Assembly: GCA_958299035.1 (NCBI GenBank)
Contig: CATQJL010000316.1
Coordinates: 21,119,676-21,183,675, forward strand
Reading direction: 5' to 3'
From: Cylicocyclus nassatus
Lineage: Eukaryota > Nematoda > Chromadorea > Rhabditida > Strongylidae
DNA: 64,000 nt
Under the pieces are notes generated by a model. It was given only the letters and a program-made list of their open reading frames with translations, did no database searches and was not told where the DNA came from. This document shows, in pieces, positions 33,373-44,420 of this stretch. How positions within the stretch are numbered: position 1 is the first letter of the stretch; each line of letters starts with the position of its first letter. A program made the position numbers and the translations under genes.

Positions 33373-35656
33373 TCCCCACCTAGAAAAATTTCTTGAAGCG
33401 CCATTAGTCTGTACCAATAGCGAACTGACGAGGGAGGGGGTTCAAAAATAGGTTTGGAAATACTGAAGGCTACATGTATGAGTATAAATCTGGGCGAGTA
33501 AATTGTTTTTACTTGTAAATAATGAAAATAATTATTAAAAAATCTTTAAGCATTTAAATTTGCTTGGTACGAATGTTTCCGGGTAGACATGCCTTTTCTT
33601 TAAGTTCTAGGGGGTTGCGGACTTACGAATGTTCCTGGAAGGCATTTCAAAAAAATTCTCCTACTGCTTGGCTTACGACACGTGCATCAGAATAAATTTT
33701 TGTTCTCCCCCTCCTACCTTGAACGATTCTTCCGGACCATCATTGAGTAGAAGTATGTTTTCCAATTTTTCTAATTTTTATCTTGAAATACCGAAAAAAT
33801 TATTACGCCTCAATTATTCTAGAATTCGTAAACTTGTTTAAGCTTTTTGCAGTTGAACAGGTGTTATCTGCATAATTTTATGACATATATGGATCACTTG
33901 AACGAAGCAAGCCATCCCTTGCAAACAAAAACTTGATTTATATTGAGTTGAGGTCTCTTTCGCCTTCAGGGGCCAAATGGTTCAATATTTGTGTTTTTTG
34001 CCCCCAGTTCTTGTGCGAATATTGTGATTATATCTACATGGAAAGCAAGGTTCTACTATGGTCGTCAAAATTCTACTTCCTGATTTTTGGAGTTTTTGCT
34101 TCTTACTTTTCTCTATAAAAAAGAGTCCAAATTCCACTTACGCGAAGATTGATTACAAAGATTCAAAAACTTTCAAGCGTTTACAACAAAACGCTCACAT
34201 CAACAACAACTTTTTATGTATGGCATGCATACATCAGAATATTTCAACATGTACATACTTGATGATCTGGAAAAGTTCGGGGTAATGTAGAAAAACTAAT
34301 ATAAGACGCGATAACCTTTAAAGTACCCGATTAGTTTGTTTCTTTCACAAATACATGTCTGAACGATATATTAAATTGTGTTTGACAGGCACCCATTTCT
34401 GCTGTTCGGTAAAAGTTTTGGCATCAAAAAAAGAAGAGAAATTTGTGTTTTTAGGCCTATTATAGTGCGATTGTTTCGAAAGTTCGTTAGTGTATTTACA
34501 CGCGAATTTCAGAAAAAAAGCCAAAGAGTTGCTTGTTTTGATTGATTCCGTACTTGTATCAAGACAAGTTTAATCAGCCTGAGCAATCTTCTGGGTACAA
34601 ATACTTGTAAATTTCAAAAGAACTTGAGTGCAAACTCAGGTCTCAATGGGACGATTTGCATGTTATCTGGTAACGCATTCAACAACCAGGTTGATACAAA
34701 ATTCTATGAGATTAAATTTCACAAATCCACTGGCACTCTCAGGCGGCAAGTTCTTTGAACTAAAGTAATCATGTTCAAAAATATTGTTCAAATTGATATG
34801 CATTTAAGAACTCTCAGTGGAATAGTGGCTTTGGAACCAGCGGGCGAGAACGTGCGAAAAAATTGTTTTTTGATGTTTCACACCATTCAAAGAGAAAAGC
34901 GCCATCTCAAGAAAATTCTTCGGCAACCAAAAATTCATCTTTGAATTTTCTTGCAGTACGATCGAAAGCATTGATTGGTTAACTCGGAAAGGCTACGGTA
35001 TTGAACGAGAGTTGACGGTGAATTTCTTGGCCAGGAATGAATCGTTTCAATTGCCGCTTGAGCATTGCTTTTTTCATGAAGCGTACGTCCTACTTGTTGT
35101 TAGCAACCTCTATAGGAAAAAGTAAGAACAGGTTCAAATTAAATGGTAGGAACTCTGATGATTTTTGAGATTGCACAAACCTAATGTGATTTGACGTTCA
35201 GTACAATGTTTGCAAGCAGGTTTCCAATGAATAATGGGTAACTTGAGAACAATTAATCCCAGGAGATTTCGGAGAAATTTCTTTGTACACTGTATTCGTA
35301 AAAATATACACATTTGTCAAATTCATTTGAAAACTGAATCATAGTTTCTTCCAAATTTTTCTCACGTCCAAAGCGCTGATTTCTTTCCGAAATCTATACA
35401 TTCTAAACATGCCCAGTGCGTCAATATGTAAGGTTTGTCCCTCTTCTAAAACAATATTGCTCTCTGCAAGTCATTGTCTATCAAGTGTGGGTGAAGCCTT
35501 GATAAGCGGTGGATAATTTAGAAGAACCAATCACTTCACAAAATCACTGCTGAGCCTAATTTCATCCCTCCGTAGCTAAAGCTTTTTTGTAGTTGATCGC
35601 AGTCTTATTTCAATTGTTGCAACAAAAGTGAAAAAAACTGTAAAACTACGGTATAT

Positions 35657-35932
35657 TTGCCGTTTTTGCTTTTTATAGTAAAAAATCCCAGCAAAATGAA
35701 AGATACTAGAAGTATAGGATTAATGCTTCCATATGAAAAAAAATTTGATCTTGCTGAATTTGAGTCACTTGCAGATTGTAATCACTTTTTACAAGGCTTA
35801 GCAAAAGTGAATAAAAAAATCGGACAGCAATGTACACTGTTTCTGAATGTCTTCTCCTATCCGGTTAAATCATTTGCAGGCAAATCTTCGGGGGGAAAAT
35901 CGGGGAGATCTATAAAACACTATTATGTTTGA
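35657..35932 (+). pseudogene. Unassigned open frame within the duplicated block
   Basis: Open over 91 codons in copy A (LPYEKKFDLAEFESLADC, then KKIGQQCTLFLNVFSYPVKS). Copy B keeps recognisable residues (LPYEK, KKVGQHCTPF, VFPYPVQSF) but has stops and a frameshift. A plausible acceptor (TTTTTATAG) precedes the frame. I cannot assign a family. It may be a decaying exon of a duplicated gene, or a non-coding repeat that happens to be open. Confidence 0.25.
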
Positions 35933-35966
35933 TATTTAGGAAGAAAATGCTTCAAATGTCTGCTTA

Positions 35967-36622
35967 CACAGAGTGTCCCAAAAAGATGTGCGCATTGTTT
36001 AATCGTTAATACCTTTCATGCTTTTATTCTTTTGCCAGTTCAAGGTATCATTCTTTAGAGCGATGTTCAGCTTTGATTTCTAGTATGGAGTGAATCACCA
36101 ATTGCTCTTTATTACTGTATGATTACGGTATGAACTTTCAGCACATATCGTCACTGTGGATTAGGCCTTTTGATGAAATAATTTCAAAAAAATCTAAAAA
36201 TCAGTGTGGCAAGGTTTTCAGACGTGCTGATTTCACTTCATAACTTTCCATCAGTTTTTTTGAGTTTTTTTTTTGATGGCGTATTCACATTTCTGAGGAT
36301 CATTGGAAAAACAGTTGTTACCCTAAATCTGAAATAACTCATGAAAGAAGCCCTTTACTAAATGCATTTTTCACATTTAGAATCAGCTACTTTAGTTAGG
36401 CCAATACAAGAGTTTCTGGCTTGTTTGGTTTCCGTTCTATGGCAAAAATCACTTTCGATGGGTTAAAATCCTCCTCGCAGTTCCTACCGTAATCCTACAG
36501 TAATGAAAAGCGACTAATAATTCGCTTCATACTGCAAATCTGAGCTGAACCTCGCTCTAGATTGAAAACAAGAGAGTTATTAACGATCAAACAGCGTGCA
36601 CATCTTTTTGGGACACCCTGTA
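35967..36622. mobile_element. 656-bp TA-flanked MITE, CAGRGTGTCCCAAAAAGATG ends
   Basis: ACAGAGTGTCCCAAAAAGAT at the left is inverted at the right (CATCTTTTTGGGACACCCTG). The repeat continues loosely into the ATCGTTAATA / ATTAACGAT blocks. TA lies on both sides. Absent from the sister copy at about 61320. The internal GTAATCCTACAGTAATG and GTTATTAACGATCAAA blocks recur at 49960-50130. Confidence 0.8.
36495..36510. other. Internal conserved block of the preceding MITE
   Basis: CCTACAGTAATGAAAAG also appears as CATACAGTAATGGGTGG at about 60300 and CATTCATGATGAGAG at about 49990, marking relatives of this family. Confidence 0.35.
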
Positions 36623-36624
36623 TA

Positions 36625-37342
36625 TTAGGTTGAACCGAAAGTTCTGTCGCACCATTTTCGAAAAAATCACTTCTTTCCGTCACGACGATTTTGCGCAATT
36701 CAAATTTTGTCTGAAAGCGTAAAGCATGTAGTTTCCAAAGGTTCCCTTTGAACTTTCCAACATGCTCAGATTGCGGAGATAAAAATGAAAGAACGAGATC
36801 ATCCGAAATTTGGAATTTTTAAGCAAAAATTCTAAAAATCTAAAAACTGTGCGATAAAATTCAGAACAGCCATCATCCTAATTTTTCTTATATTTTATTA
36901 CTGAATGAGTCAAGTTTGTGCTGATCGAGCTCTTCTTTCAAAAGTTATGATTTTTTGAAAAAAGGCCGAAAGATCAGTTTCCTAAGAATTCTTAAGAAAT
37001 CGATTTTTCGGCATTTTTTTTCAAAAAATCATAACTTCGAAAGAAGACCTCAATAAGCACAAACTTAACTCATTTAGTAAAAAATTATAAGAAAAATTAG
37101 GATGATGGCTGTTCTGGATTTTATCGCAAAGTTTCTAGATCTTTGGAATTTTTGCTTAAAAATTCCGAATTTCGGATGATCTCGCTTTCATTTTTATCTC
37201 TGCAAATGGGCTTGTTGGAAGTCCCCAGGGGACCTTTGGAAACTACAGCTTTCAGACAAAATTTGAATTGCGCAAAATTGTCGTGATGTAAAGAAGTTAT
37301 TTTTTTTGAAAATGATGCGACAGAACTTTCGGTTCAACCTAT
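36625..37342. mobile_element. 718-bp mariner-type foldback with arms of about 350 bp
   Basis: Ends TTAGGTTGAACCGAAAGTTC and its complement are flanked by TA (36623-36624, 37343-37344). The two halves are inverted copies along almost their entire length, meeting near 36990 (CCGAAAGATCAGTTTCC region, CGATTTTTCGGC). Arms differ by scattered substitutions only. It sits directly against the MITE at 35967-36622. No coding capacity. Confidence 0.9.
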
Positions 37343-37754
37343 TACTTATATCTACAAATGGCGGTCGGAGAAGGAATTTTCGGGGAAACGGGGGAAGGCA
37401 GAGATCTTTCTGCCGCTTTTTTTAAGATTTTTATTCAGGAAATTAGAGATTTTACCCGAGAACATCTGATCTGAATTTCAGTTTGAGAAGAACGACGGCA
37501 TCCACGCCTCGAAAAACTCTCATTACAAATTTCGAATTATTTCGATTATTCGGATGTAACAAGGTCTTGCACAATTTTATACTTCATGTGGATCACATCT
37601 GCAACATCGGAGGAGGGGCAAAATTGATGATGGGAGGCGGGGGGATGGGGGAGGGCGGGGGAGTCTCTCAACGTATATAATCGTAAGATGAGAAATGTAA
37701 GCGGTCAACTTCATAATTTTGACACTCTGGTCAATTTTGTATAAAGCAAGTATA

Positions 37755-38164
37755 GTTGACTGCACGGAATCGCCCGGACTAAACGCGCGAGCGTGTCTCT
37801 CGCGGACAAACATTGGCATACGCGCGCATGAGTCAGCCTAGCGCCCGTAGGCCTAAGGCATACCTCGCGCGATTTCGGTCGCTGCGCGATTTATCAAAAC
37901 AGCCACTCTTCGTAAATCGTCGTTGATGCGCTGCTTTGGTGACAACTTGATCCGTTTGCAATAACTTACACAAGCTACCCAAATACGCATTCGAGAAGAA
38001 CGCACGACGAATTTGTAGAAATCTGCCAAATTGCCTAGTCGTGCGAAAGTGGCGATTCGGCCGAATTGCGTGAGGTATGCCTTAGGCCGTACGCGGCAGC
38101 CGCGTTGCAGGCACACTCGGGTGCGCTCAGCCTACAATGACCCGGGCGATTTTGTGCCGTCGAC
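37755..38164. mobile_element. 410-bp TIR element, GTYGACKGCAC...CGCCCGG ends, carrying a nested MITE
   Basis: GTTGACTGCACGGAATCGCC at the left is inverted at the right (GGCGATTTTGTGCCGTCGAC). Comparison with copy B (CAAATAGCATTTTCGC at about 61715) shows a clean insertion, with TATA and TTTA at the two borders suggesting a short target duplication. Confidence 0.75.
37849..38089 (+). mobile_element. Small MITE with AGGCCTAAGGCATACCTC ends, copy 2
   Basis: Inverted ends GGCCTAAGGCATACCTC / GAGGTATGCCTTAGGCC. The full length matches 16201-16437 in inverse orientation. It sits inside the element at 37755-38164, so it is the youngest layer of this nest. Confidence 0.75.
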
Positions 38165-38592
38165 TTTAGCATTTTCGCAATAGTCGAACTATGTATAGGT
38201 AGGAAAAATGTTGAAATTGTGGACGAGTACGATGCATTAAATAATTATAGACTATTACTGGGCAGTTGATTCTACCTAGCAATTTTTAGATCGCTAGCAT
38301 ATAAAGTGCAGAAAGATTGAAGAGTTATCGGATTTGCCGTATACCAACTGCGGATGATGATATTTATTTGAATGGAATAATGCTGAAACCATAGAAACAT
38401 AAAAACAAAAGTTTCGATTATTTTGGTTACGATATCAGCAAAACGACGCACACTTTTTAACATTTTTAAAGTCCTTTAAGCGCACGTAGCATTTCAAAGA
38501 ACACGAAAAGTGGGCGAATTTTACTTCATTCATAAGAAAAAGTTGTAAAATGATAGGAAGTGAAGTTGCCTTTGATTCTTCTCGGCTTCCCA

Positions 38593-38606
38593 CCCCCCCC
38601 CCCCCC
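38593..38606. repeat. Poly-C tract, 14 C
   Basis: An uninterrupted run of 14 C followed by GAAAATGGGTCG. Confidence 0.95.
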
Positions 38607-39245
38607 GAAAATGGGTCGTCGAATTTTCCAAAATGGCGTACATAAGCTGCAAAAGTGCTCAAGTGATATTTACACTCATAAATGATTGAAATCGGCCTCG
38701 CTAAAATTTGTAAAGCATCCTAGATTTTTCCGAAAGTCATGTATAATGAGTCGAGTAGTTTATTATACTATTATATAATTTATGTACAGATATCTGATCG
38801 CACAAATTTTCAATTTGAAAATAACTTATAAAAATTGGTCATAGACTAAAAAATTGAAATCTACTTGCACTACTTGGCGTCTTTGTTTTAGCGCAAGAAT
38901 ACAAATCTTTAAAAAGTTTGTGATGCATAAACTATGATCAAAGTCACGCTACGTAGTTTTGCTCATCTGTAGAATATTTTTGCACGCAATTTGTGTTTAC
39001 TTGCTTATAGAATTGTAAGTTGAAGTTTTTACGAAATAAAATTAGCCGCAACTTTTTCTTCCAGACAAGTAGCTGCCATGTAGGAATGGAAAACTTAAAC
39101 AAATTTTTTTTACTTACTCACTACTTCGATAAGAAGAATATTCAACAAATGTGCATTTTGTAGGTCGGACAATCAAAAAAAAGAAGTTGATTTACATAAA
39201 AGGTAAAAATCACATACCTTCCAGTGATCAGAAATGAGAAATGCG

Positions 39246-39290
39246 GTGTTCAGTGGACATGCATTTCCGTGCATGGCCACTGAACACCAC
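39246..39290. repeat. Hairpin, GGTGTTCAGTGG inverted repeat
   Basis: GGTGTTCAGTGG-ACATGCA and TGCATGG-CCACTGAACACC are inverted around a TTTCCG loop. Function unknown. Confidence 0.6.
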
Positions 39291-39600
39291 ATTTTACATT
39301 TTGCACACATGACTGCCCTTTAAATTAATGACCATTAGGAAAAACGCAATGTTCAGGGAGTCATAAACTATTAATCAGTGTTGGATGACTTGAGTATTGT
39401 TCAGCATCATTATTCAGAAACCAGACCATATGCAATACAACAAGTTTGCAGAAATACTTCATTTCTCCTTAGCATTTCACTGCACCATTTTCATTTCCTA
39501 AGGTTTTCTAGATTTGGGAGGATTGGTGCTATTGTGACTTTAATGACATAAAATATACTGAATGTTGACGAGAACGCTTGGTCTCTTCATGGATAAGAAT

Positions 39601-40087
39601 TACCCTATTTTCCGGTTTATAAGCCGCACCTTATATAAGCCGCACCCACCGCAGCGAACAATGGCGCGAAAGAGCCTCCTAAAAGAAAGTTTGATCTAAC
39701 AACTGAAAACTCGCTGCATTTTGTGACTGCTTTTCATTGCGCATGTTCACGTTTTCAGATATTTCTTTATTCTTTCCAGAGATTCGGACGATTTTGGGGT
39801 GTTTGGGTTGTGTTTTTTCCTCAAGGATACAATGGAGTTGACCGTGCTTTCTTTTGTTCTCAAAGATGTTAGTGAGGTTCGATTTAATGATTGTTGATGA
39901 TGATGTTGATGTTTCAATGGTGCTTTCAATGCTTCCACAAGAAAGAGTGAAAGCAGAAAGTTACAATCAGGCTGGTGAAATAGGTGGTAGTTGGCTGCTT
40001 GCGCGGCTTCGCACATCGCGACCATCATCTCGCATCAGCCCGCGCGCGACGAAAATAACTGCGGCTTATACGCCGGAAAATAGGGTA
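39601..40087. mobile_element. 487-bp TIR element, TACCCTATTTTCCGG ends
   Basis: TACCCTATTTTCCGGTTTAT then AAGCCGCA at the left is inverted at the right (TGCGGCTTATACGCCGGAAA then ATAGGGTA). TA at both borders may be the target duplication. A plus-strand open frame at 39854-40111 (MIVDDDVDVSMVL) may be a remnant of coding sequence but matches nothing I recognise. Confidence 0.75.
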
Positions 40088-40373
40088 CTACTAAAAATCT
40101 TGAATCATTGAATCTTACTACAGCTTCCTCAACGACTACCTGGATCAGAAGCACTGCATTGATAAAATACTTCTATTTACGGAGACTAAAACCTCAATAA
40201 GATACAATAGAGATAATTTAAACAATTTTTCTTCATTTGTAGGCAATTATCTTTGAGCTCTAATTATTTGCATAATCTTTCAAAAAATTTGAAGGGTATG
40301 GCAAACGGCCCATACTCCTTCGGAAAAAGACGAAAGACGCTAATGATTGGCGTAAGCATGCGGCTTCCCCATC

Positions 40374-40603
40374 TAGGGCTCGGCACGAGGTGACTTTCCA
40401 AAAAATGCAAAAATGGAGTCCCCCTGACTTTCGCAAAATTTTACGAAGTCCCCTTTGACCCTTCCGGATATCCGAAACCGAAACGTCGACTAAAAACACC
40501 CTACCCTACTTGTGTTTCCGACCCCCAAAAACGATGTCCCTTTTGCTTTTTGTCCCAAAAAACGATATCCAGCTCGCTTATAAGCCATCTGTGCCGAGCC
40601 GTG
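40374..40603 (+). mobile_element. hAT-like MITE, CAGGGCTCGG family, 230 bp
   Basis: Inverted ends TAGGGCTCGGCACGAGGTG / TGTGCCGAGCCGTG. Flanks TCCCCATC (40366-40373) and TCCCCGTC (40604-40611) are an 8-bp duplication with one change. The interior matches 43065-43342. Confidence 0.8.
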
Positions 40604-40611
40604 TCCCCGTC

Positions 40612-42641
40612 CCCTCCTAAAGCAACGAAAATATTGTAGGAAAAACTCTTACACTTGCTTGTCACTTAACATTATAGGAATTTTTAAATGATAAAACGGA
40701 AATGCACTTGACGGCTGGCAATGTGAGTGTAATTACAGCAGGGCCTACTAAATAATCAGAACTTTGTCGAGGGCACCAACTTATAGTAATGAAATTTATA
40801 AACGACCAACAATTCTAGAACGCAATTGGTGCCCCTGCAATAAATACTGCCTATTATCTTTCATCTGCAGTTTCGTGGAAGTATTTAGGAAAGAAAGAAG
40901 ACCGAAGCAATTTTTTGCAAGGCATTATTGATTGAGATGAGTTTAGAGTGCGGAACCAGAAATAAAAAATGGAGTTGTTATGGAAAAAAAGTGAAATACT
41001 GCACTAGTTTGTAAATAAAATGGTTTCATGGCGATCGAAAACATATGAAATTGCAGGGATTACGGTCTGCAGGACCAATTAGTGTGGTATTAACAGATTT
41101 ATGATGTCCATCAGTAGAATATGAATGTCCTCCGTTTTGGGAGATAGGCCACGGTGGATTAAATTTGACAAACTTAGGGTCAACTTCGACGTAAGGGCTA
41201 TGACCATCGGTGAGTCATATTGGCCAAATGATGCCTACGACATAGCGATACATTGAGGTCCAAATGAGGCGACTCCTGGTCTACCAGTAAGTCTGTTTTG
41301 GCACACCGGTGTGACAAGTAAAGTCGGAAAGGCAAAAGGCTTGAAATATGCTGATATCTTAGGTTGTATCACAAATTTTATTGAACTGGAAGGAGATATT
41401 TTAGTTTTTGAAAAATTTTTCAAGTTTTAGATTACGTGGAAGTATACCCTTTCATCTATACATTTACACACAAGAAATTCAATTTTCAAGGTTTTTGAAA
41501 TTTTTTTCAAAAAGTTTCACAAAGTTATTCTTGGAAAATTCTCTTTTGCGTTACTGCACAACCTAGAATTCCAGACTGCAACATAATAGTAATTGGCCCT
41601 GGAAATAAATAGAATATACGATGAGGAAAAGGAGAATGAATTCTTGAAACAGAAAGAAAAAAAGGAAAATTGAATTGTGTCAGAAAATTGTCTGCATATC
41701 TCCTGTAACCCATATCCACAAAAATAAAAATAAAGATGAATAACTCTTCAATCACTCCTCATAGCCTAGAATCAAATCTTTTTTTCCAAATTTTCAGAGT
41801 TCCTTGAGGTGACGAAGAAATTGTGACAAAACTTATGTTACCACCTAATAACATCGAATTAATCACTCATTTTTCCATAAATAATCGCAAATTAAGAGTT
41901 CCCCAATCTATGGCTAGGAAAAAAGCTGAAAGTGGAGAAGGAGACGATAGCGCAGCTGTGTGTAAGTTGTAGTCCTTGATTTACGACTATGATCGAGACC
42001 TCGCGGTCTCTTTTCGTCACGCCTCTAGAGAACAGACTAACGAGAATCTTTTTATGCGCGTTCAAAGCGAAAAGGGAACCAGTTAGTCAGTCAGTGTCGA
42101 GTTTGTCCTGAACTTGACCTTATACTCTAGAGAAGTTCATCAAAGTTTCTACTGAAAGCTACACTCTGAATTGGGATGACCATCGCCGACCTTCAGATGA
42201 AAGAAAAATTGTGATTTGTGCTTAAAAATTTCAAAAACTTATTAGCGTTCTAGGTTTTCCTCTGGTCACCCATGATGCAGGAAAATAATGAACTTTTTGA
42301 GAGAATTTGTGATGGAAACAATGAATGCACACTTGTCACATTCCATTAATTCGATGTTACTTTCTGGAAGGGGTCTGTTCCATTACTTGCGAGTGCTAGT
42401 TACGCAGGCGCCAGCGCGCAAGAACTCGGGCAGCAGGACCTGCAACGCATATTATTCCACCATTTATCAAACTTTAAATTACATACTACTTTCTACTATT
42501 TATAGATGTTTAGCCAAAAAAATGCAAAAAAAAAAGAAGGCTAGCAAGGCTACTGCATGACGAAGGCGCAGAAGCAGTAGTAGTTGAGCGGGAGCGAACG
42601 CGGCGCGCGCGTATTCTCACCGTTGTAAATCCTGCTCCTCC
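40612..42641. other. Intergenic, no gene recognised
   Basis: AT-rich with short open frames on both strands. No repeat shared elsewhere in the window was noticed. Confidence 0.4.
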
Positions 42642-42884
42642 AAAGGGGTCCACGAAGTCTACAAATAGCCCCTCAAGTGGCCCGAATCTTACGGTAGGCT
42701 TGAACGAGTGCGAGATGCATGCAAGGTTGAGACGCAGAGTCGTTGCGGGACCCTGCGCTCATGACTGTGTGCGCTATACCCACTCTGGCCTTGCAAATCG
42801 ATATTGCCCTGTGTGCGGCGTCGGGCCTACCGTAAGATTCAGGCCACTTTCGGAGCAAATTTCAGGCGTGGTAGATCCCCTTTT
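42642..42884. mobile_element. Foldback MITE with AAAGGGGTCCAC ends
   Basis: AAAGGGGTCCAC / GTAGATCCCCTTT and, inside, AGTGGCCCGAATCTTACGGT / ACCGTAAGATTCAGGCCACT are inverted pairs around a GC-rich centre. No clear target duplication. Confidence 0.6.
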
Positions 42885-42954
42885 TCGCTCCGAACTTCAG
42901 TCATCGCTTAAGTAGGATGTCTACTTTAACATCGCCACAAAAACGCGGTACCCA

Positions 42955-42976
42955 TCTTTTTGCCGGGACACTGCCT
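42955..42976. mobile_element. Solo end of the TTAA-flanked family
   Basis: TTTTGCCGGGACACTGCCT directly before TTAA (42977-42980) is a right-hand end of the AGGCAGTGTC family. Its left partner was not found. Confidence 0.5.
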
Positions 42977-43064
42977 TTAAAGGGCTGTAAAGGAATGAAT
43001 TGCGCCATTTTGGCCACTCTCGATGGACTCGTTCTCCTCAAACGACAGGCACCAGCATTGCGAA

Positions 43065-43342
43065 CAGGGCTCGGCACGAGGTGGCTAGATGAAAATGGAA
43101 AAAACGAAGTCCCCCTTGACTTTTGGGAATTTTTACGAAGTCCCCTTTGACCCTCAACCAAATTTCCTCTAAAAACCTGAAAAATTCCCCAAAATCCCCC
43201 AAAAAACGAAACGTCGACTAAAAAAAAAGGTCGCCGTCGCCAATTTTCCGTGTCTCTTCGGTCACAAAAACGAAACCCCCTTTGCTTTTCGTCCCAAAAA
43301 CGATACCCAGCTTGCTTGTAAGCCACCTCGTGCCGAGCCCTG
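43065..43342 (+). mobile_element. hAT-like MITE, CAGGGCTCGGCACGAG family, 278 bp
   Basis: Perfect inverted ends CAGGGCTCGGCACGAGGTGG / CCACCTCGTGCCGAGCCCTG with a perfect 8-bp duplication ATTGCGAA at 43057-43064 and 43343-43350. Nearly identical to 57312-57558. Confidence 0.92.
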
Positions 43343-43576
43343 ATTGCGAAAAGACCAGTCCTCTGCAGAAGCCAACCAAAATGCAGGAGTTTGTTTCAAT
43401 ACTCCAAAAAGTTTGTAATCGATACATTTTTGAAATTTTTGTGTGGTCCAATATGGGGAAGACATTCTAGCGCAAACATCGCCAAATTTTTCTTGGAATC
43501 CTTCAGTTCGAAGGCATAACTACTATGAAATGTTGTGGGACAACACAATTTCGTGGTGCAGCCACAGATCATTTGA

Positions 43577-44014
43577 AGGCAATGTCCCGGCAGATTTTGC
43601 ACCTCCACCTTTTTGCATGTTTCAGGCCTTTTCGCCACGTAGAATCCGAATTTGAGCTTTGAACGGGCTGAAAAGGCCAATTTTGGGGCGTTTTCCTAAT
43701 TCCAGAAAAGCAGCTTGGACGAGATTTTAAATGGGAAGTTGGGGGAGGTCCTCAGACGAAGATCCTGCCGCCTGTAATTCTTGCTTTGGATAGCATGCAT
43801 CATGGGGGACAGCGCTCGTGGGGTCCCGCGCCGAACAGGCGGGGAAGGCCGTCCATGCGCGCGCCAGTTGGGGTTGCGCGCGCCGGTTCAAGGGCCATTT
43901 TCTCGGCCCAGGGGGAACATCACCCAGCCGGAGTGCGCGTGGAGGTCGATGGGGTGACCAGGAAACCCACCACACGTATATCCCCCAGGACCCGAATCTG
44001 CCGGGACACTGCCT
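43577..44014. mobile_element. TTAA-family MITE, AGGCARTGTCCCGGCAGA ends
   Basis: AGGCAATGTCCCGGCAGA after TTGA (changed TTAA) and TCTGCCGGGACACTGCCT before TTAA at 44015-44018. The GC-rich centre contains a GCGCGCGCCAGTTGG / CCGGTT patch. A 134-codon plus-strand frame at 43786-44190 crosses the right end, so it is not a convincing gene. Confidence 0.8.
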
Positions 44015-44018
44015 TTAA

Positions 44019-44375
44019 GCACTTCTCAAATTCGAATCTCACAGTTTTTGTGAGAAATTGCTGCAAGAATTGGAAAAACCTAATTTGGCTTTCAGAAAAA
44101 GCGAAAAACGCCTTATTGCGAATTCTTATCATCCATTCTAAGACTAGGAAACGCGAGACCGCATTGCACACATTGTCTAAACAAGCCTAATCGTATACTA
44201 AGTAGGTTAATACTTGTTATTCATCTCGTCCAGGTTTATTTACTCTTTGTAAACAGGGAAGAACAAACGCAAACTTGTTAAGACAATGTCGTAATGCGGT
44301 CTTGCGCCTCCTAGTCATATAATATATGATACCTGATTTTACACCACAGAAGGGCAACCGAACTTTTATTCACAA
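44019..44375. other. Intergenic, nothing recognised
   Basis: Both strands read. No domain, repeat or RNA gene was identified. Confidence 0.4.
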
Positions 44376-44420
44376 CTAGCGACCCTACGGGTCGCTAGCA
44401 AGTGGGTCGGGGCAGACACA
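44376..44420. repeat. CTAGCGACCC hairpin repeat end
   Basis: CTAGCGACCCTACGGGTCGC plus TAG is a near-perfect palindrome followed by AAGTGGGTCGGGGCAGACAC, as at 13223. Here the downstream body of that repeat is not conserved. Confidence 0.65.

Larger units (their letters stand above)
30540..35494. other. Long gene-poor interval
   Basis: No gene was recognised in nearly 5 kb. A GC-richer patch at 31320-31680 holds a 111-codon plus-strand frame without a known domain and ends in GGTGCCTTTAAGAG, reminiscent of the TTAA-family end but without a partner. The rest is AT-rich with short open frames only. Two poly-C tracts are listed separately. Confidence 0.4.
35495..38470 (+). repeat. Segmental duplication, copy A (with later insertions)
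   Basis: Matches 60858-62040 in the same orientation from CGGTGGATAATTTAGAAGAA through ACAAATGGCGG, the G-rich strand at about 37613-37668, CAATCGTAAG-like text and GAAGAGTTATCGGATTTG to the GCACACTTT / AACATTT end. Copy A is longer because it contains the insertions at 35967-37342 and 37755-38164, both absent from copy B. Confidence 0.85.
38471..39600. other. Intergenic, no gene recognised
   Basis: Contains the poly-C tract at 38593 followed by GAAAATGGGTCGTCGAATTT, a block also found after the poly-C tract at 57807. A hairpin TGGTGTTCAGTGG-type inverted repeat lies at 39246-39290. Otherwise short open frames only. Confidence 0.4.

Noticed and set aside
42901..43326. 141-codon minus-strand frame
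   Set aside because: Most of it lies in the hAT-like MITE, and similar frames appear in the sister copy at 57312.
43786..44190. 134-codon frame
   Set aside because: Runs through the right end of a TTAA-family MITE; no domain.
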